Source: Amylostereum areolatum
Lineage: Eukaryota; Basidiomycota; Agaricomycetes; Russulales; Stereaceae
Length of the DNA stretch: 64,000 bases
Direction of reading: 5' to 3'
NCBI GenBank assembly: GCA_012932865.1
Contig: SAXG01000017.1
Location: forward strand, 248,001-312,000
Shown here: in pieces, positions 12,721-25,132 of the stretch
Position numbering within the stretch: position 1 is the stretch's first letter
How the letters are laid out: each line of letters begins with the position of its first letter
Position numbers and translations under genes: made by a program
The notes under the pieces: generated by a model
The model's database searches: none
What the model was told of the DNA's origin: nothing
What the model saw: only the letters and a program-made list of their open reading frames with translations

Positions 12721-15572
12721 ATGGCGGGGTTCAAGCGGAAAGCGCCTTCTTCAACGATATCCAGGAAAAGGGCAAAGTCTCAGCGTCTGTCCGATCTACC
12801 TTGGAAATCTGTCTCTCACGGTTATGAAGCCGGCGTCGACGTCGACGAGGGCATCCTGGAACTCGAAGAGGTAGACGATGTAGAGGTGATTTACGAGGAG
12901 ACTGAGGCAGGACGTGTAGCTCGTTTCAACGTACGTTCCACGCTCTATCTCCGCCCGTCTGATCCATGACTGTGCTTATGGTAGGTTCTGTGTGCGGACC
13001 CCGCGAGTTCCGTCGACGGAGAGGACGATCCAGACCTCGTACAAAATGTCGAGGCCGGCCCTTCCACCCCACAACCTTCTTCTCCGACTTATCTCCCTTC
13101 ACAAATTTCTTTTGATGGTAATCACACCGTCTTTCTCATCGACTCCACATCTGAATAGAAGTAGCGCAGACTTTACTGTCTGCTTGGCATCCTTTTGACC
13201 TGCATCCTCAGCTCAATCGTGCGCTTTACGGCCAACAATTCGCGACGCCAACCCCAATCCAAGAACAAACTATCCCCCATGCATGTGTCGGTCGGGATAT
13301 CATTGGTGTAGCGGAGACGGTAGAGTCTACATACATTTCGGACGCACGCCGTGTCTGACAGTCATCCCCCTCCAGGGATCCGGGAAAACCCTTGCGTACG
13401 GGCTTCCCATCCTCAACACCCTTCTTCGAAGGGCATATGCTGAAGGCCCCCTTCTTCCGAAAACCCGTCGACCCCTCCGCGCACTGATCCTCGCACCCAC
13501 GCGCGAATTGGCACTACAAGTTTCCACGCACTTGAACGCATGCTTGAACGACTACAGCGTCACTAAACAGGAGGAGCCTGACGAACCTTCGATTGATAGT
13601 CCAGAGAGCGCCACGAAAAGTGGTAAAAGAAAGGGGAAAGGCAAACGAAAAGACGGCCTGTCGCCTGCTGGCCCCAAAGCACCGCCACTGGTTAGTGTAG
13701 CGGCCATCGTGGGTGGAATGTCGGCGCAGAAACAAAGACGTGTACTTGAGCGAGGTGTCGACGTACTCGTTGCTACACCTGGGCGTTTGTGGGACATATT
13801 AGAAGAGGTACGGACCACTTCACAACTTACGCAGTATCGATGTTCACATCGCAAAGGATGGTAAACTTGCAAAAGATATCAAGACACTTCAATATCTCGT
13901 CCTTGACGAGGCAGATCGAATGATCGAAACTGGCCATTTTGCTGAGCTCGAGAACATCCTCCGCCTCACGCAACGGCAGGCCCAGTACGGTCTCCCGATG
14001 TTTCAGCCTGTGGCCATGGCTAATCTATAATCACAGAGAGTCAACAACAGACGCTGAGTTCAATGCCGCAGATGAAGACGCACATTCTGTCAATGACGCC
14101 GACCAGACTCCCTCCAATGGATCCGCGATGCAAACCCTCGTCTTTTCGGCCACTCTCAGCAAAGATCTGCAACGAAACTTCAAACGCCCACACAAGCCTC
14201 GCTTCTTTAAGAAGGGTGATAAGACTACGTCAACCCTTGGTATGCTCTCTCAATGAATCTTCCAGTCACGAGCTAAGCTACCTACCAGATGATCTATTAC
14301 TTCGCCTGGACTTTCGGGACCCTGAACCACAGGTAGTTGACATTAGTCCGGAAGGTGGCGTCGTGTCTACCCTAACGGAGAGTAAAATTGAATGTCTAAT
14401 GCTTGACAAGGTGAGACTATCCCCCGTCTATTGGGTTTGGAGTGTTATTTAATGACAAAAATAGGACGCCTATCTGTACTATTTCCTTTCGCGCTACCCT
14501 GGCCGAACTCTGGTCTTCCTGTCAGCGATCGATGGCATTCGCCGACTTCTTCCTATGCTGGAACTCCTCGGTGTACCAGCTTTTCCTCTTCATTCGCAGC
14601 TTGAGCAACGTCAACGATTGAAGAATTTGGACAGGTAGGACACCTTTTGAGCATGTTCCTCCCCATGTCTGAACGTTTTGACCAGGTTCAAAACATTGCC
14701 AAATGCCGTTCTGCTAGCGACGGATATAGCAGCAAGAGGTCTTGATATTCCTTCAGTGGACCATGTCGTGCACTATCAGATCCCGCGCAGTGCGGACGCA
14801 TACGTTCACCGGAATGGACGAACTGCTCGAGCCAAGAGAAGCGGGTTCAGCATGCTGATGTGCGCGCCCGATGAGCGTCGTGTCCTTCGGGCGTTGTTGG
14901 CCAGTCTAGGACGGCGTATGTTCATCCAGTGCATGACTTTGGACACTCTTTCCTAATGTTTCTCTTGTACAGAGGAGAGCGACATTTCTGACGTGTCGGT
15001 CGACCATCACTTCCTGGACAAACTGAAACAGCGTCTACAAATTGCGAAGCAAATTGATAACGCGCATCATCGCGTGAAAAAGACGAAGCACGACCGCAAT
15101 TGGATGCGCGAGGCAGCTGAAGCCATGGACCTTGAACTGGACTCCGATCTAGCATCGGGGTGAGAGATTCAGTCCCCCTCGTACGTTTTAGATGATACTG
15201 ATCTATCGTCAGAGATGACAGCGATGGAGGTCCGTCAAAACAAAAGCTGAAAGCTCAAAATGTAAAGATTGCTGGACTGAAGGCAGAGCTCAAGCGGCTT
15301 CTGGCGCAGCCTCTTGTTGCACGGGGCGTGTCGACGCGGTATATCACATCAGGGAGCACGCCCATCGTAGACGACATTCTCTCAGGGGATTGTGCGTGGT
15401 TTCTTGTCTTAACTCGCCTGGGGACTCACGTATGTGTGCAGATCATCAAGGTATGATCGGCGCGAAAAATTCAAAAGCAGGCAGCGATCTGGTTGCTGCG
15501 AGGAAAGAGCGGAAAAAGAAACGAAAAGACGATGTGGTAGAAGTGCCGGAATGGACAGGCTTTGGGTCGTAG
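12721..15572 (+). CDS. MAK5: DEAD-box RNA helicase Mak5 (DDX24 family)
   Basis: Nucleolar ATP-dependent RNA helicase needed for 60S ribosomal subunit assembly. Twelve exons (12721-12930, 12985-13117, 13159-13319, 13376-13807, 13857-13984, 14037-14239, 14289-14410, 14465-14634, 14686-14915, 14973-15159, 15213-15391, 15442-15572) give 761 residues. Motifs in order: [22 protein letters not shown] (Q motif), AETGSGKT (Walker A), [39 protein letters not shown]-type helicase C start, [12 protein letters not shown] and HRNGRTARA. The insert between motif I and GG (Lys-rich) and the LPWKSV N-terminus are typical of Mak5. Intron 2 is only 41 nt. The protein ends in a Lys/Arg-rich tail. Confidence 0.95.
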
Positions 15573-15807
15573 AACGTTGTTTAAACAGGCGTCCGACCTT
15601 CAGCTTCGATACCGATACTATCCGAGGCTAACACGGTCAACTTCTCTATTCGCGAGCTTGGTCTGTAATTGCCGCGCACAATAGTGACTTTACATAACAT
15701 TGTTTCGATGATGCGAGTGAAAGGGCGAAGGCTGGCCATCGAGAGCTATAAGGAGCGAGCGGCGAACTTATGAGGAGAATCTATAGCGACTGGTTGATAG
15801 CGGGACG

Positions 15808-16431
15808 TCACTTGGTTCCAGGACCTTCCCCTAGGGTGTCAGCAATGGCACTGGTGACGTTGGAAATCTGTGCTCCGGACGAAGGCATCATGCTTCCAAG
15901 ATATATGGCCATGGACGACACGACAGCATTGCCTATCACAGCGTCAACAAGCGCTGTGGCGAAGGCCGACGTCTGCAATTTCCGCGTAAGACCGCGTCAC
16001 GATGAGTAAAAACTGGCACCCACAGATGAAGAGGCCATCTTTGATTTCAACTCGGCTGTTGAGCGGAGGAAGTCGTCGAAAGCCGAGCCTATTTCCTCAT
16101 TCATGCTTGCACTGGCGGTAACGTCAGATTGAGTGGCGTTTTCTGTGCTCTGTATTGTTATGAATGAAGCATCATGTGGAAGGGCACGTCGAACAAGATG
16201 AAGAGAGCCTACCGACGGAATGACGGCGTTTCTACATTGATACTTGGGGCAGCGTTCGACCAGCCTATGTGATTCCAATATATGGAATGCTGGCACGGGG
16301 GCTGCGACACAATGCACGGTGTCTGAAAAGCAAGTATGAGCAGGAACACCTATGCCGGGATTCGACTAACCTGCGGAGAGCCATAGAGACACCAGGGCAA
16401 GCGACTTGAACATGACGTCGGCGAGAAGCAT
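15808..16431 (-). CDS. Small secreted protein of unknown function
   Basis: Four exons (16371-16431, 16213-16322, 16024-16149, 15808-15972), all joining in phase, encode 153 residues. The first about 20 residues (MLLADV then a hydrophobic core FKSLALVSLWLSA) form a plausible signal peptide. The mature part has three Cys close to the N-terminus (HCVAAP and ERCPKYQC), a helical middle with SASMNEEIGSAFDDFLRS, and a hydrophobic Ala/Val-rich C-terminal segment. An inner Met (16413) could also start it. I do not recognise a family; similar helical secreted proteins are common in Agaricomycetes. Tail-to-tail with MAK5. Confidence 0.62.
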
Positions 16432-17853
16432 GGTGAGGGGTTGAAGGAGGTTTAGAAAGAAATGTGGTTAAAAAAGAGTGTAAAGCTTGTTATCCTTCCG
16501 GAATATGGCTGACGAGGCTGGAGACGACGAGAGATGTCTCGTAGATTTTATACCAGGAGGGTGAAACCCGAGACCTATCTACCGGTCCTGACGGCAAGGT
16601 TCACGTCGTGAAGGACCGGACAACGTGAAGGACGTCCAGCCAAATGCGGTCTCCCTACCCATTTCCGATCTGTTTGAGCCACTAGCGAGAAGAAGGTGAT
16701 GATACGAATCATTCGCGAGGAGATGACCTATCTACATCTATCAGTCACGCCTTGTAATTTCGACAGTGAGGGCAAAAGCGACAGTCCACATACCATCTTG
16801 AAGGGTTGGATTGGCAGACGAACAGATCGCTTCATGATCGCAGATGAAGTGCAGACGGCACCTGATACGGTTTATCAACGGTTGGTTACAGCGGCGTAGG
16901 GTTTTCGGCAGAGAACCTCGAGAGAAACTGGGCTTACCGGAGAACTGGCCGAGTAGGCCATCAAACACAACGGCCACATGATCTGAGTCCTGGAGGTCTA
17001 GTTAGATCGTCCGTACTCGAGGTAAATTGACTTCGTAGGTTGATGGAAGGAGGGGTACCAGTGAAATGGCCAATGAAGACGACCTGCGAGGCGAGATTCA
17101 GTGGCTAGCGAGTCGACAATAGACAAGCTTTCAAAGGAGTGTGACTTCTGCTGTCCACGGAGGGGGCCCATATAACTGCGTGTTTGATAGGACACGCCGA
17201 CGGCTGAGTACATAGAAGCAACCTATTTCTGCATTGGATCATTTGAGTAGATCGGGGAAGACGGTCCACCCGATGACGGTGGCCGTCGCGAGTCTCGTTA
17301 TGCCCCGCGGTCCTTGGTGAAGCCTGAAAGCAAACGGATCTACGAGGATCCTGAACTTGAGAAGGTTTGACAAGAAAGTGTGGCGTCTGCCTGGGGAGAC
17401 TAAACAGATCACGACCTGGATAAGTAAGTTATACCCACCCACTCCCAAGTTCCCAAGGTGGGTAAGTTGCCTGATTAATACAGACCATTCGGTGGTCTGT
17501 GCAGACTGTTGCAGTGCTCGCAATGTCTGAGCTGTTCCATGGAAGCGACATGACGACAACGGGCGACAGTGCATGTGTACTGGATTTCAATCGTTGCTGT
17601 GCGAATAAGACGCAAAAGGAGGAGCGACTCCGAACGAGGAGCTGCGAGACATGGCCTGCACCGCCACACAGATATGACATCAGTCCAAACGAACCAGCTT
17701 CGCCGCTCAAGCTACAGCCTCAAGCGCCGATTATATATCTCTTCGTTTCAACTTCGTTTGTTCTACCCCTCCCTTCCCCCCTCCACAACGACTTCCCGCG
17801 ATCCCACAAGGCCGTCTGCGTCGTAATCAGTGAACGCTTCTCTTGATCTAAAC
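16432..17853. other. Intergenic region, possible small spliced minus-strand ORF
   Basis: Mostly non-coding. On the minus strand a start at 17213 opens a frame that can be spliced in phase (donor near 17083, acceptor near 17011) into LQDSDHVAVVFDGLLGQFS and on to about 16790, but the end is unclear and no family is recognised, so I do not call it a gene. A TATATAT element at 17732-17738 lies about 115 bases before the het-C start and is followed by a C/T-rich leader. Confidence 0.35.
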
Positions 17854-20800
17854 ATGCCGGCCAATTGGTCGTTTCCGTTGGTGTTGCTTTTCGTACTTGT
17901 CGTGTGCCTTCCCGGCGCACATGCCTTCGGGGCTGGAAATATCCCATCGTGCGTGGTTTTACAGCTCTCAAACTTCTCAACGACTCATTCGATCATGTCA
18001 GCTTTGCCTATCTTGAAGGGCGCGCTTTCCGCCACGGCGATATCGTGCGTGCATCTCCCATGATAAACCAAACATTATCTGAATGACTGAAATTTCCCTC
18101 AGGAAGATGTTTTGGAAGAAATAGCGAAAAAATCCGGGGGTTTCGCCCTTGGAGCCCTCATCGGAAAAGGAGGATCTAAGTTTGGAGGCCTGGACATCAA
18201 GCGAGTGTATTTCGGGTATGTGGAATGTGCTGTTCGCCTTCGGTCTATCTACTGAGAGCGTCTGCACACTAGGAACTGGTTGAGAGACTATAGTCAGGTG
18301 CGTCAGAATTTACGAGGTTCATTCGTCGATTGTTGATTTTTACTCTATGCAGGCTGTGGACATCGCTGGGTTGAAGAAGCTTCCTCTGCAAGTGCGTGGC
18401 TCTGTATTCCCTGCAAGACTCCTGCCGTACTCATCACGAGTAGACCATCATCAACCTTTGCATGGCTCTGGGGTTCCTTGTAAGTATTATATACACCCTG
18501 CCGTCCCTGTCCGCGCTCATGTTTTCTTCAGGCGCATGGGTATGCGACAGCAGAGTTTGAAGTCACCGAGGAACGCCTCGGGGTCTACCTTCCCGTGTGT
18601 AATCCTCCTCCTGATGCTTCTGGATACTTTCTCACGGTCGTTGTACCTGCAGACTGAGCACATAGATAACCCTAAGGGCTACGGCGAAGGGGAAGATGCG
18701 CGCAAATACAATCCGAAGCTGCGTGGCCCCGTTGATGTAAGTGGCCCTCAGTGCCATGTATCACCATGTTTGCTCACTGACATATCTCTACAAGCCGCGT
18801 GAGCTTGAAATCGACCCTCGAAGCGGAATGAAAAATTACATCGCAAACGGTGAATGAGCTGCCCAAGTTTGCTCAAGAGACTGTACTGACCGTTACAATC
18901 GTAGAGAATGGTTCTTGGGACACATCCAAGGCGCTTGTTCGACGGACGTTAGAAAGGTGCATTCATGTAGGCCGCATGTACCGTTCGCAAGGCCGAAAGG
19001 AAGATGAATATGAGGCTTACCGACTTCTGGGCCAATCCGTACGAAGCCTTCCGTTTGCGGGTTGCATTTTCTCACAATATCTTCAGCTACATACCCTCGA
19101 AGACTTCCCAGCACATTCCAACTTCACTGAGCTCGCCCTCATCTCGGCAGGGTATCGGGACGTATTTCCCCATGTAGGTGCCAACGTACGCGTACAAGCC
19201 CCCAACGGACAGCACGTCGAATATTGTGACTTGCTCATTTTCTCCTTCAATCTTAACTTCTTCCTTATTCAACCAGAGGCAACGGACCATATTGTAAGCA
19301 ACATTCACGCTTTTTGGCCTGAGATAAGGTTGACCACCCTTCTTCCAGAGCCAAGTAAGCGCCATATGGCCTTCGTCCGCACACAGTTTCTTTAACAATT
19401 ATGGTCGTTCTAGGCTTCGGTCACGGATCTCAACAAAGCTATGACCACTGCACGCTCCCGCTCTGGTCCGGGAGGTAGCAGGGGTCCAGCTGATACCTTG
19501 CGTGATCTCCTGTTTCGCTTGCCCGGTGGTACAGGTTCGGACCTGTCGCGCGACATGGCCAACATGGAACGGATTCGCGATGCGCCTATGCAAGGCGGGA
19601 AATCTCCTGACCAGATGTCACCACAGGAGCTTCATGCCGTCTTGTGGCAGGTTTTAAGCTTCCGAGACAATGGTAAGTGTTTTCGAAGTTTCCACGAACT
19701 CGCCTCACCCAACTTCATCTAGTTGTTAAGAAAATCGAAATGACGATTGGTATGCCGACTTGATACGGGTTTGTTCGCCTAATTCTCATCATGTCGCACA
19801 GAGAAAATACCCGGCCTAAGCTCCCTCATCGAGAAGATCACAGACTCGATCTCTGGCGAGTGTTTCTCCCTGTACACGCAAACAGACACGCTTATTTGCA
19901 TATGGCATATCACAGTGTTCGTTTTCACCACTCTTGAGGTATATGTACTCCCATGAGATAGGCGTCAAATTCCTGAAAGTTAGTTTTTATAGCCTTATCT
20001 CAAGCCCCTGTTGAAAACTGCAAGCTCGCAACTTATGACGGCCTCTGAGGAGGTTATCAACAGCCACGATCAATACGAGGTCAGACTTCGTGGTGTTCAA
20101 ATATCTTATCTGGTCGCTTACCTTGATATCAGGTGTTCAATGACCCAATGGCTGTAAGCGGCATTTGAATTGTTTCTGCCAGATTGTAATAATACCTTTA
20201 GTCGGATCCTACCCATTCGTTCTTGAGCAAGGATCACTTCGTGGGTCCCATACATCTGTTGAAAAGGCCGATAACTGATTTCAAGCTTAGAACCTAATTT
20301 TGAACGAACCCGCGGGAAATTTGGCAAGGATCATTGTTGTAAGTCTCGCGCTCCATGTATGGCTGACGGACAGTTGACGGGCATCCCAGAAAAATACAGT
20401 AGGTCTGGTGGTCAAGGCTTGGGACGATACGAACATGAACGTCCACTCCGTAACGGAACAAGTTCTTGAATGCCTGTATGTATAGTCCATCCCGCAGACA
20501 AGGCTATCAACTGACGTCTCATCAGCTTTCACCCTGATTTCCACAACCGAAACTCTACCATCCAACGCGAGATGCTTGATTATATGAAGACGTGGACGCA
20601 ATCCCACGGTCCGAAATCTAATATGATCATTCAACGTTTGAGCAAGGAGGCCGTGCGCAACCATGATAATATCCGACTGCAGGGTGAAGGTGGTGCCCCT
20701 TCAACACAAGGTTCGTATGCCACCAATCAGGGTCACCAAGCGCAAGCGAGCATCCAAGGATATGTCAATCAAATCCCCGGCTTGCAACAAGCGCAAGGTC

Positions 20801-21450
20801 TATATAATCAGTTTAGCGGCGGTGCTGGGAATAGGAAGGATGGCGTGTCTCCTTATGGCTCAGGCCCATCGATGCCCGGTGCTGGCGGTGCTGGATATAC
20901 CCCGCCCCCTATTCCGTCCGCCTCTCGGCCTATGACGGGTGGACAAGCGGATGCCTTCTATTCAGATGGTCCGGGAAAGACCTCAACTTTCCCGGGTGGA
21001 CCGTCCGCCCCCACGTACGGAGATTTCCCCGGTCCGAGCGGCCCTCCACCGTCCACCTATCCTGGTGCAAGCACTTATCCCGGAGAGAGTGGTTATCATG
21101 GTTCAAGCTCATACGCAGGTCAATCAACCTATCCAGGTCAATCCGGCGGCGTGCCCAACATCCCTTCGTCAGATGGATATGCGCCTTCGTATGCGTCACC
21201 GATGCTAGGACCGCCTGGGGGGTCTTATGGCCCTCCTCCTGGCCCACCTGGCTATGGTTCTCCGATGGGGCCTCCTCCCGGGGGACCTTATGGGCCACCA
21301 CCACCTGGACCTCCTCCTGGATCGTACTACGGCCCGCCGGGTGGATCTGTCCAAGGTTTCCCCGAGGCCGCACCCAGCGGTGGCTACCCACCATCTGCTT
21401 ATGGTGACCACCACCACCACCATCATCATCATGGGGGACAAGGGTACTGA
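17854..21450 (+). CDS. het-C: HET-C-type heterokaryon incompatibility protein
   Basis: Homologue of Neurospora HET-C, a secretory-pathway glycine-rich protein involved in vegetative incompatibility. I could join 21 exons in phase to 820 residues: signal peptide (hydrophobic LVLLFVLVVCLPGAHA), then FGAGNIPS and RAFRHGDIEDVL, KRVYFGNWLRDYSQA, LHTLEDFPAHSNFTELALI, EATDHI, KIPGLSSLIEKITDSIS and the C-terminal Tyr/Gly/Pro-rich repeat region (about residues 560-800) ending with eight His and GGQGY. Exon 14 (19802-19855) ends at a GC donor. A 19-residue block (19219-19275) does not look like other HET-C proteins. The in-frame ATG at 17830 would add eight residues. Confidence 0.9.
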
Positions 21451-22608
21451 AGAAACCAAGGTAGCGGTGTGGTTGAAACTGTACGAGAGGCAAGGACGGT
21501 CCTCCAGAGGGGTTTCATGTCTCGGAACGAGAAGAGCATAAATTTTTGTACTATGTATGAACTCACGTGTAGAAAGTCCTCTGAATATAAACGTAATGTA
21601 TTCTCGGCCTCCCGTAGACACTCTCGGGTGTGCTCGGATGTCCAGATTCGCCAATCTTCGTGACTTGTAACTTATTGGTTCCGTCAATCGATGATGTCGA
21701 ACTTCAACTCCAAGTTAGTGTCATCTATCTGAGTCATCACCAGGTTTGCCCCGTTTACGTCACAAGCTCTTCATTTGCTCTTCAACGTGGACTCCTACAT
21801 TACAGCTTACCGTCGATCCGGCTTCAAGCTTGTTCGCCTCCTATCGATTGGATATTCATTGGCATTCAACGCCAGTGAATATGCACGAAGTGTACTCCCC
21901 AACCTGCAGAACGAGTTACTGGTCTAAGCGCCTGGCAGTGTTTCAGGGTTCGGACGAGTACAACTTCCCGAGTTTCTTCGCCTCCTCCGGCTGGTAGGGA
22001 CTCTCCGGTATAATGCTGCGTCTCACCTGGGTGTGTTGAAACATTTGTCTCAAGGACAGTAATGGCTAATCATGGAGGTAAATTTAGAACAGGCTCAACA
22101 GGACGATAAAAATATACCAAGTCGTCAGTGAACTACATTTGCCAAACGTCTCGGGGCGCCTCGCCAGATGATCAGGAACCTCTAAATTTATGGCAGTCCC
22201 TCAAGGCCTCAGTGGCTCACCGAACGCTCGCGCGCACCGAGTCATACGGAATTGCACCGATTTCATCCGAGTCTAAGCGTGTCTGATGGTCAGTGACTCC
22301 TTGTACGGTAACGCGCATTTCTCCATCGCAAACAGTCGACACGTCTTGAATACAGGGTTCCGCACTTGACGCATGCATCTTACAGCATCTTACTTCTGTT
22401 CGTCTCACCATCATAGCGTCAAAGTTGCTGACCGTCCAAAGATAGGGGAGGTCTCAATGTACTTGGCCCAGAACCCTACTCCGTGAAGAGCGCCCTTATT
22501 GCCAGTATCCCTCCTATCCATCCGTACTCTGCCGACTGACGCCAAAGCTGTGTCATAGTGTCACCACAAACGAATTCTCCAGGACCCCGTGTAATTTAAT
22601 GTCCCGCG
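21451..22608. other. Intergenic region upstream of oxalate decarboxylase
   Basis: About 1.2 kb with no supported gene, probably the long regulatory region of the inducible secreted enzyme downstream plus the het-C 3' end. Confidence 0.45.
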
Positions 22609-22616
22609 TATAAAAG
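22609..22616 (+). promoter_or_regulatory. TATA box of the oxalate decarboxylase gene
   Basis: TATAAAAG, 56 bases before the ATG at 22672, the spacing expected for a strongly inducible fungal gene with a short leader. Functional assignment is inference. Confidence 0.65.
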
Positions 22617-22671
22617 GGCCTGTATAGCAGCTACCTTCAAACCTTATTCCCCAAGTATCTTCCTCACGAAC

Positions 22672-24933
22672 ATGTTTTCTCGCGCCTTTGCAGCCCTCGT
22701 CATCCTTGCGACCGTCTCGGTCGCTGCTCCTACCAGTAATCTGACGACCCCGACGACAGTCTCTTCTCGTACGTTGATCATATCTCGGCATACATTGGAC
22801 GTGCTAACGGTGAATCCTGCAGAAACTGCTTCAGAAGTGGCTTCAGCCCCCCCTGAATGGGAGACTGTCCCTCCAGCTAGTCAAGACCCCAATGACCCCA
22901 TATTTCCTGACGACGCCACCGACGTAGCCAACCCTCAACCTGAGCGCGGTTCGCTGGGTGGCTCTATATTGGGTCCTGTCAACGTCCCGATATCTCTCCA
23001 GAACCCAGACCTTCTGGCCCCCCCGACCACCGACCATGGTGATATGTACGTCATAGTTCTCCCTAGGGTTCTTTCCGCTGTTGATCATGCAGGAAAAATC
23101 AGCCCGAACGCGAAGTGGCCTTTCTCTCTCAGCGCCAACCGCATTCAGACAGGGGGTTGGGCTCGGCAGCAAAACAGTAGGTTTCACTTCTGCTCAGTCT
23201 TCTGCCGGCACCTTCACGTCCGCTGACAAAATACATCATACAGCCGACGAGATGCCACTTGCCAAGAGTAAACCAGCTTACTATCTCGTCAAGAAGCTTT
23301 GTTGACCGCTTGTATAGAAATGGCAGGTGTCGATATGCGCCTAGAGCCTGGAGCTATAAGGTACATGCTTCTCTTCCACGGAGCATTGATAGTATTGCTC
23401 AATGCTCATGTTATGCATATCTGTAGAGAACTTCACTGGCATACCTCCGCGGAGGTGAGACTTCTACATTTTGTCAACTTCGCATGAGCTAAAGACCCCG
23501 AACAGTGGGCTTATGTACTGAAGGTTCGTTGTACATACCACAAAAGGAACTTGCTTGACTCCTTATCTATCAGGGAATCACTCAAGTCACGTCAGTGGAT
23601 CAGGACGGGAGGAACTTCGTTGCGAATGTGGTAAGTCACCGCGTCAGGCGGTGGATGCTTCGATTCACTTACAGATGCGCTTGCTCTCCTCTCAGGGCCC
23701 AGGCGACCTATGGTTCTTCCCACCTGGTATTCCTCACTCTCTGCAAGCCACGGGTGAAGGAGAGGGATCTGAGTTCTTACTTGTGAGCCCAAGCGCCATA
23801 CGCGTTTGCTTTTACATTTCCTCAACCTGTTGTCCAGGTCTTCGACCAAGGCGATTTCAACGAGGACGGCACGTTCTTGGTGAGCTCTCCCGTCATCAAC
23901 CTATTCGGTGGGGAAACCTGCTCATGTCCTATTTTTTTCTACAGCTCACGGATTGGTTGGCTCACGTCCCTATGGAAGTTCTGGCGAAGAACTTCCAAAC
24001 CAACATCTCGGCTTTCGCGCACATTCCTTCGGAGGAGCTATACATCTTCCCATCAGGTAAGTAAACGCACAGCATATATCTTTCGACCACAGTTCACGTC
24101 TTCTCGCAGAGCCCCCGGTCGATGATACGCCTGTTCCCGACCCTCAGGGTCAGGTGCCAAACCCCTTCTATTTCCCACTTTCGAAGACGAATGCCACGCA
24201 GCTCAGCGGTGGAACTGTCAAGATCGTTGACTCTACGACGTTCAAGGCTTCGACGGCGATCGCACTCGGCGACGTTACCGTTGAACCTGGTGCCATGCGG
24301 GAGCTTCATGTGAGTCACAACCCCCGTGCCTTCGTAGTCGTATCTGACAGATAACCTCGTGCACAGTGGCATCCTACACAGGACGAATGGACCTTTTTCT
24401 TGTTCGTTGTCTTTCATATATTAGCGACCTCCGGTCCAGATTTTGACCCATGTCTATATCTATAGGGAGGGGCAAGCGCGGGTCACCTTGTTTGCTTCTT
24501 CAAGCAACGCTCGCACCTTCGACTTCCAAGCTGGAGACATCGGATATGTCCCTGCTGCCTATGGTTAGTGGTCTGATCCGTTCGCTCCCAAGAGCATGTT
24601 GCCATCTTCGATTGCAGGGCACTACGTTGAAAACATCGGAAACACTACGCTGCACTACTTGGAGATTTTCAACACCGGTTTGTTTTCTCCTCGTCCATGG
24701 AAAACCCCGAATTGAAGTTATCCTTCGTAGATCGATTCGAAGACATAAGTCTCATTCAAGTACGTCTGTTTGTACATGAGATTGTACCGCTCATTCTAAC
24801 GCAATAACTTCTGTACATGTAGTGGCTTGCTCTTACCCCTCCAGCTCTTGTCAAGGCGCATCTTGGTTTCGATGATGCCACTATCGCTCATCTCAACAAG
24901 TCGAAGCCCATCGTCGTCGGTCCTGTCAATTAA
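22672..24933 (+). CDS. Secreted oxalate decarboxylase (bicupin)
   Basis: Mn-dependent enzyme converting oxalate to formate and CO2, used by wood- and litter-decay fungi to control oxalate and pH outside the cell. Multiple short exons join to about 446 residues. A cleavable signal peptide (SRAFAALVILATVSVAA) starts the protein. Cupin 1 carries EPGAIRELHWHTSAEWAYV and, later, GIPHSL; cupin 2 carries EPGAMRELHWHPTQDEW and YGHYVENIG, giving the two His/His/Glu/His metal sites. PNAKWPFSLSANRIQTGGWA before cupin 1 is a family signature. The loop corresponding to the catalytic lid reads NEDGTFLLTDW. A TATA box lies 56 bp upstream. Convergent with the coiled-coil gene, 200 bp between stops. Confidence 0.95.
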
Positions 24934-25132
24934 GAGCTGCACGGAGGATCATATCATCTTTCTTATCTCACGTAAATTTACGTTGCATTCACTATCAAAT
25001 AATTGGTACCGTAATATGTTTGTTGATCGTGCGGTAGGATTTAGAAATCTTAAGTTCATGGTCAAAGGTAGGCAAAGCGAACCCGAGGGATATATCGACC
25101 GCATACATCGTCGAATGAAGAAGAGACAGGGA

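Noticed and set aside
21421..21432. Eight-His run as a sign of an engineered tag
   Set aside because: It lies inside a natural Gly/Pro/Tyr-rich tail with mixed CAC/CAT codons and further residues after it.
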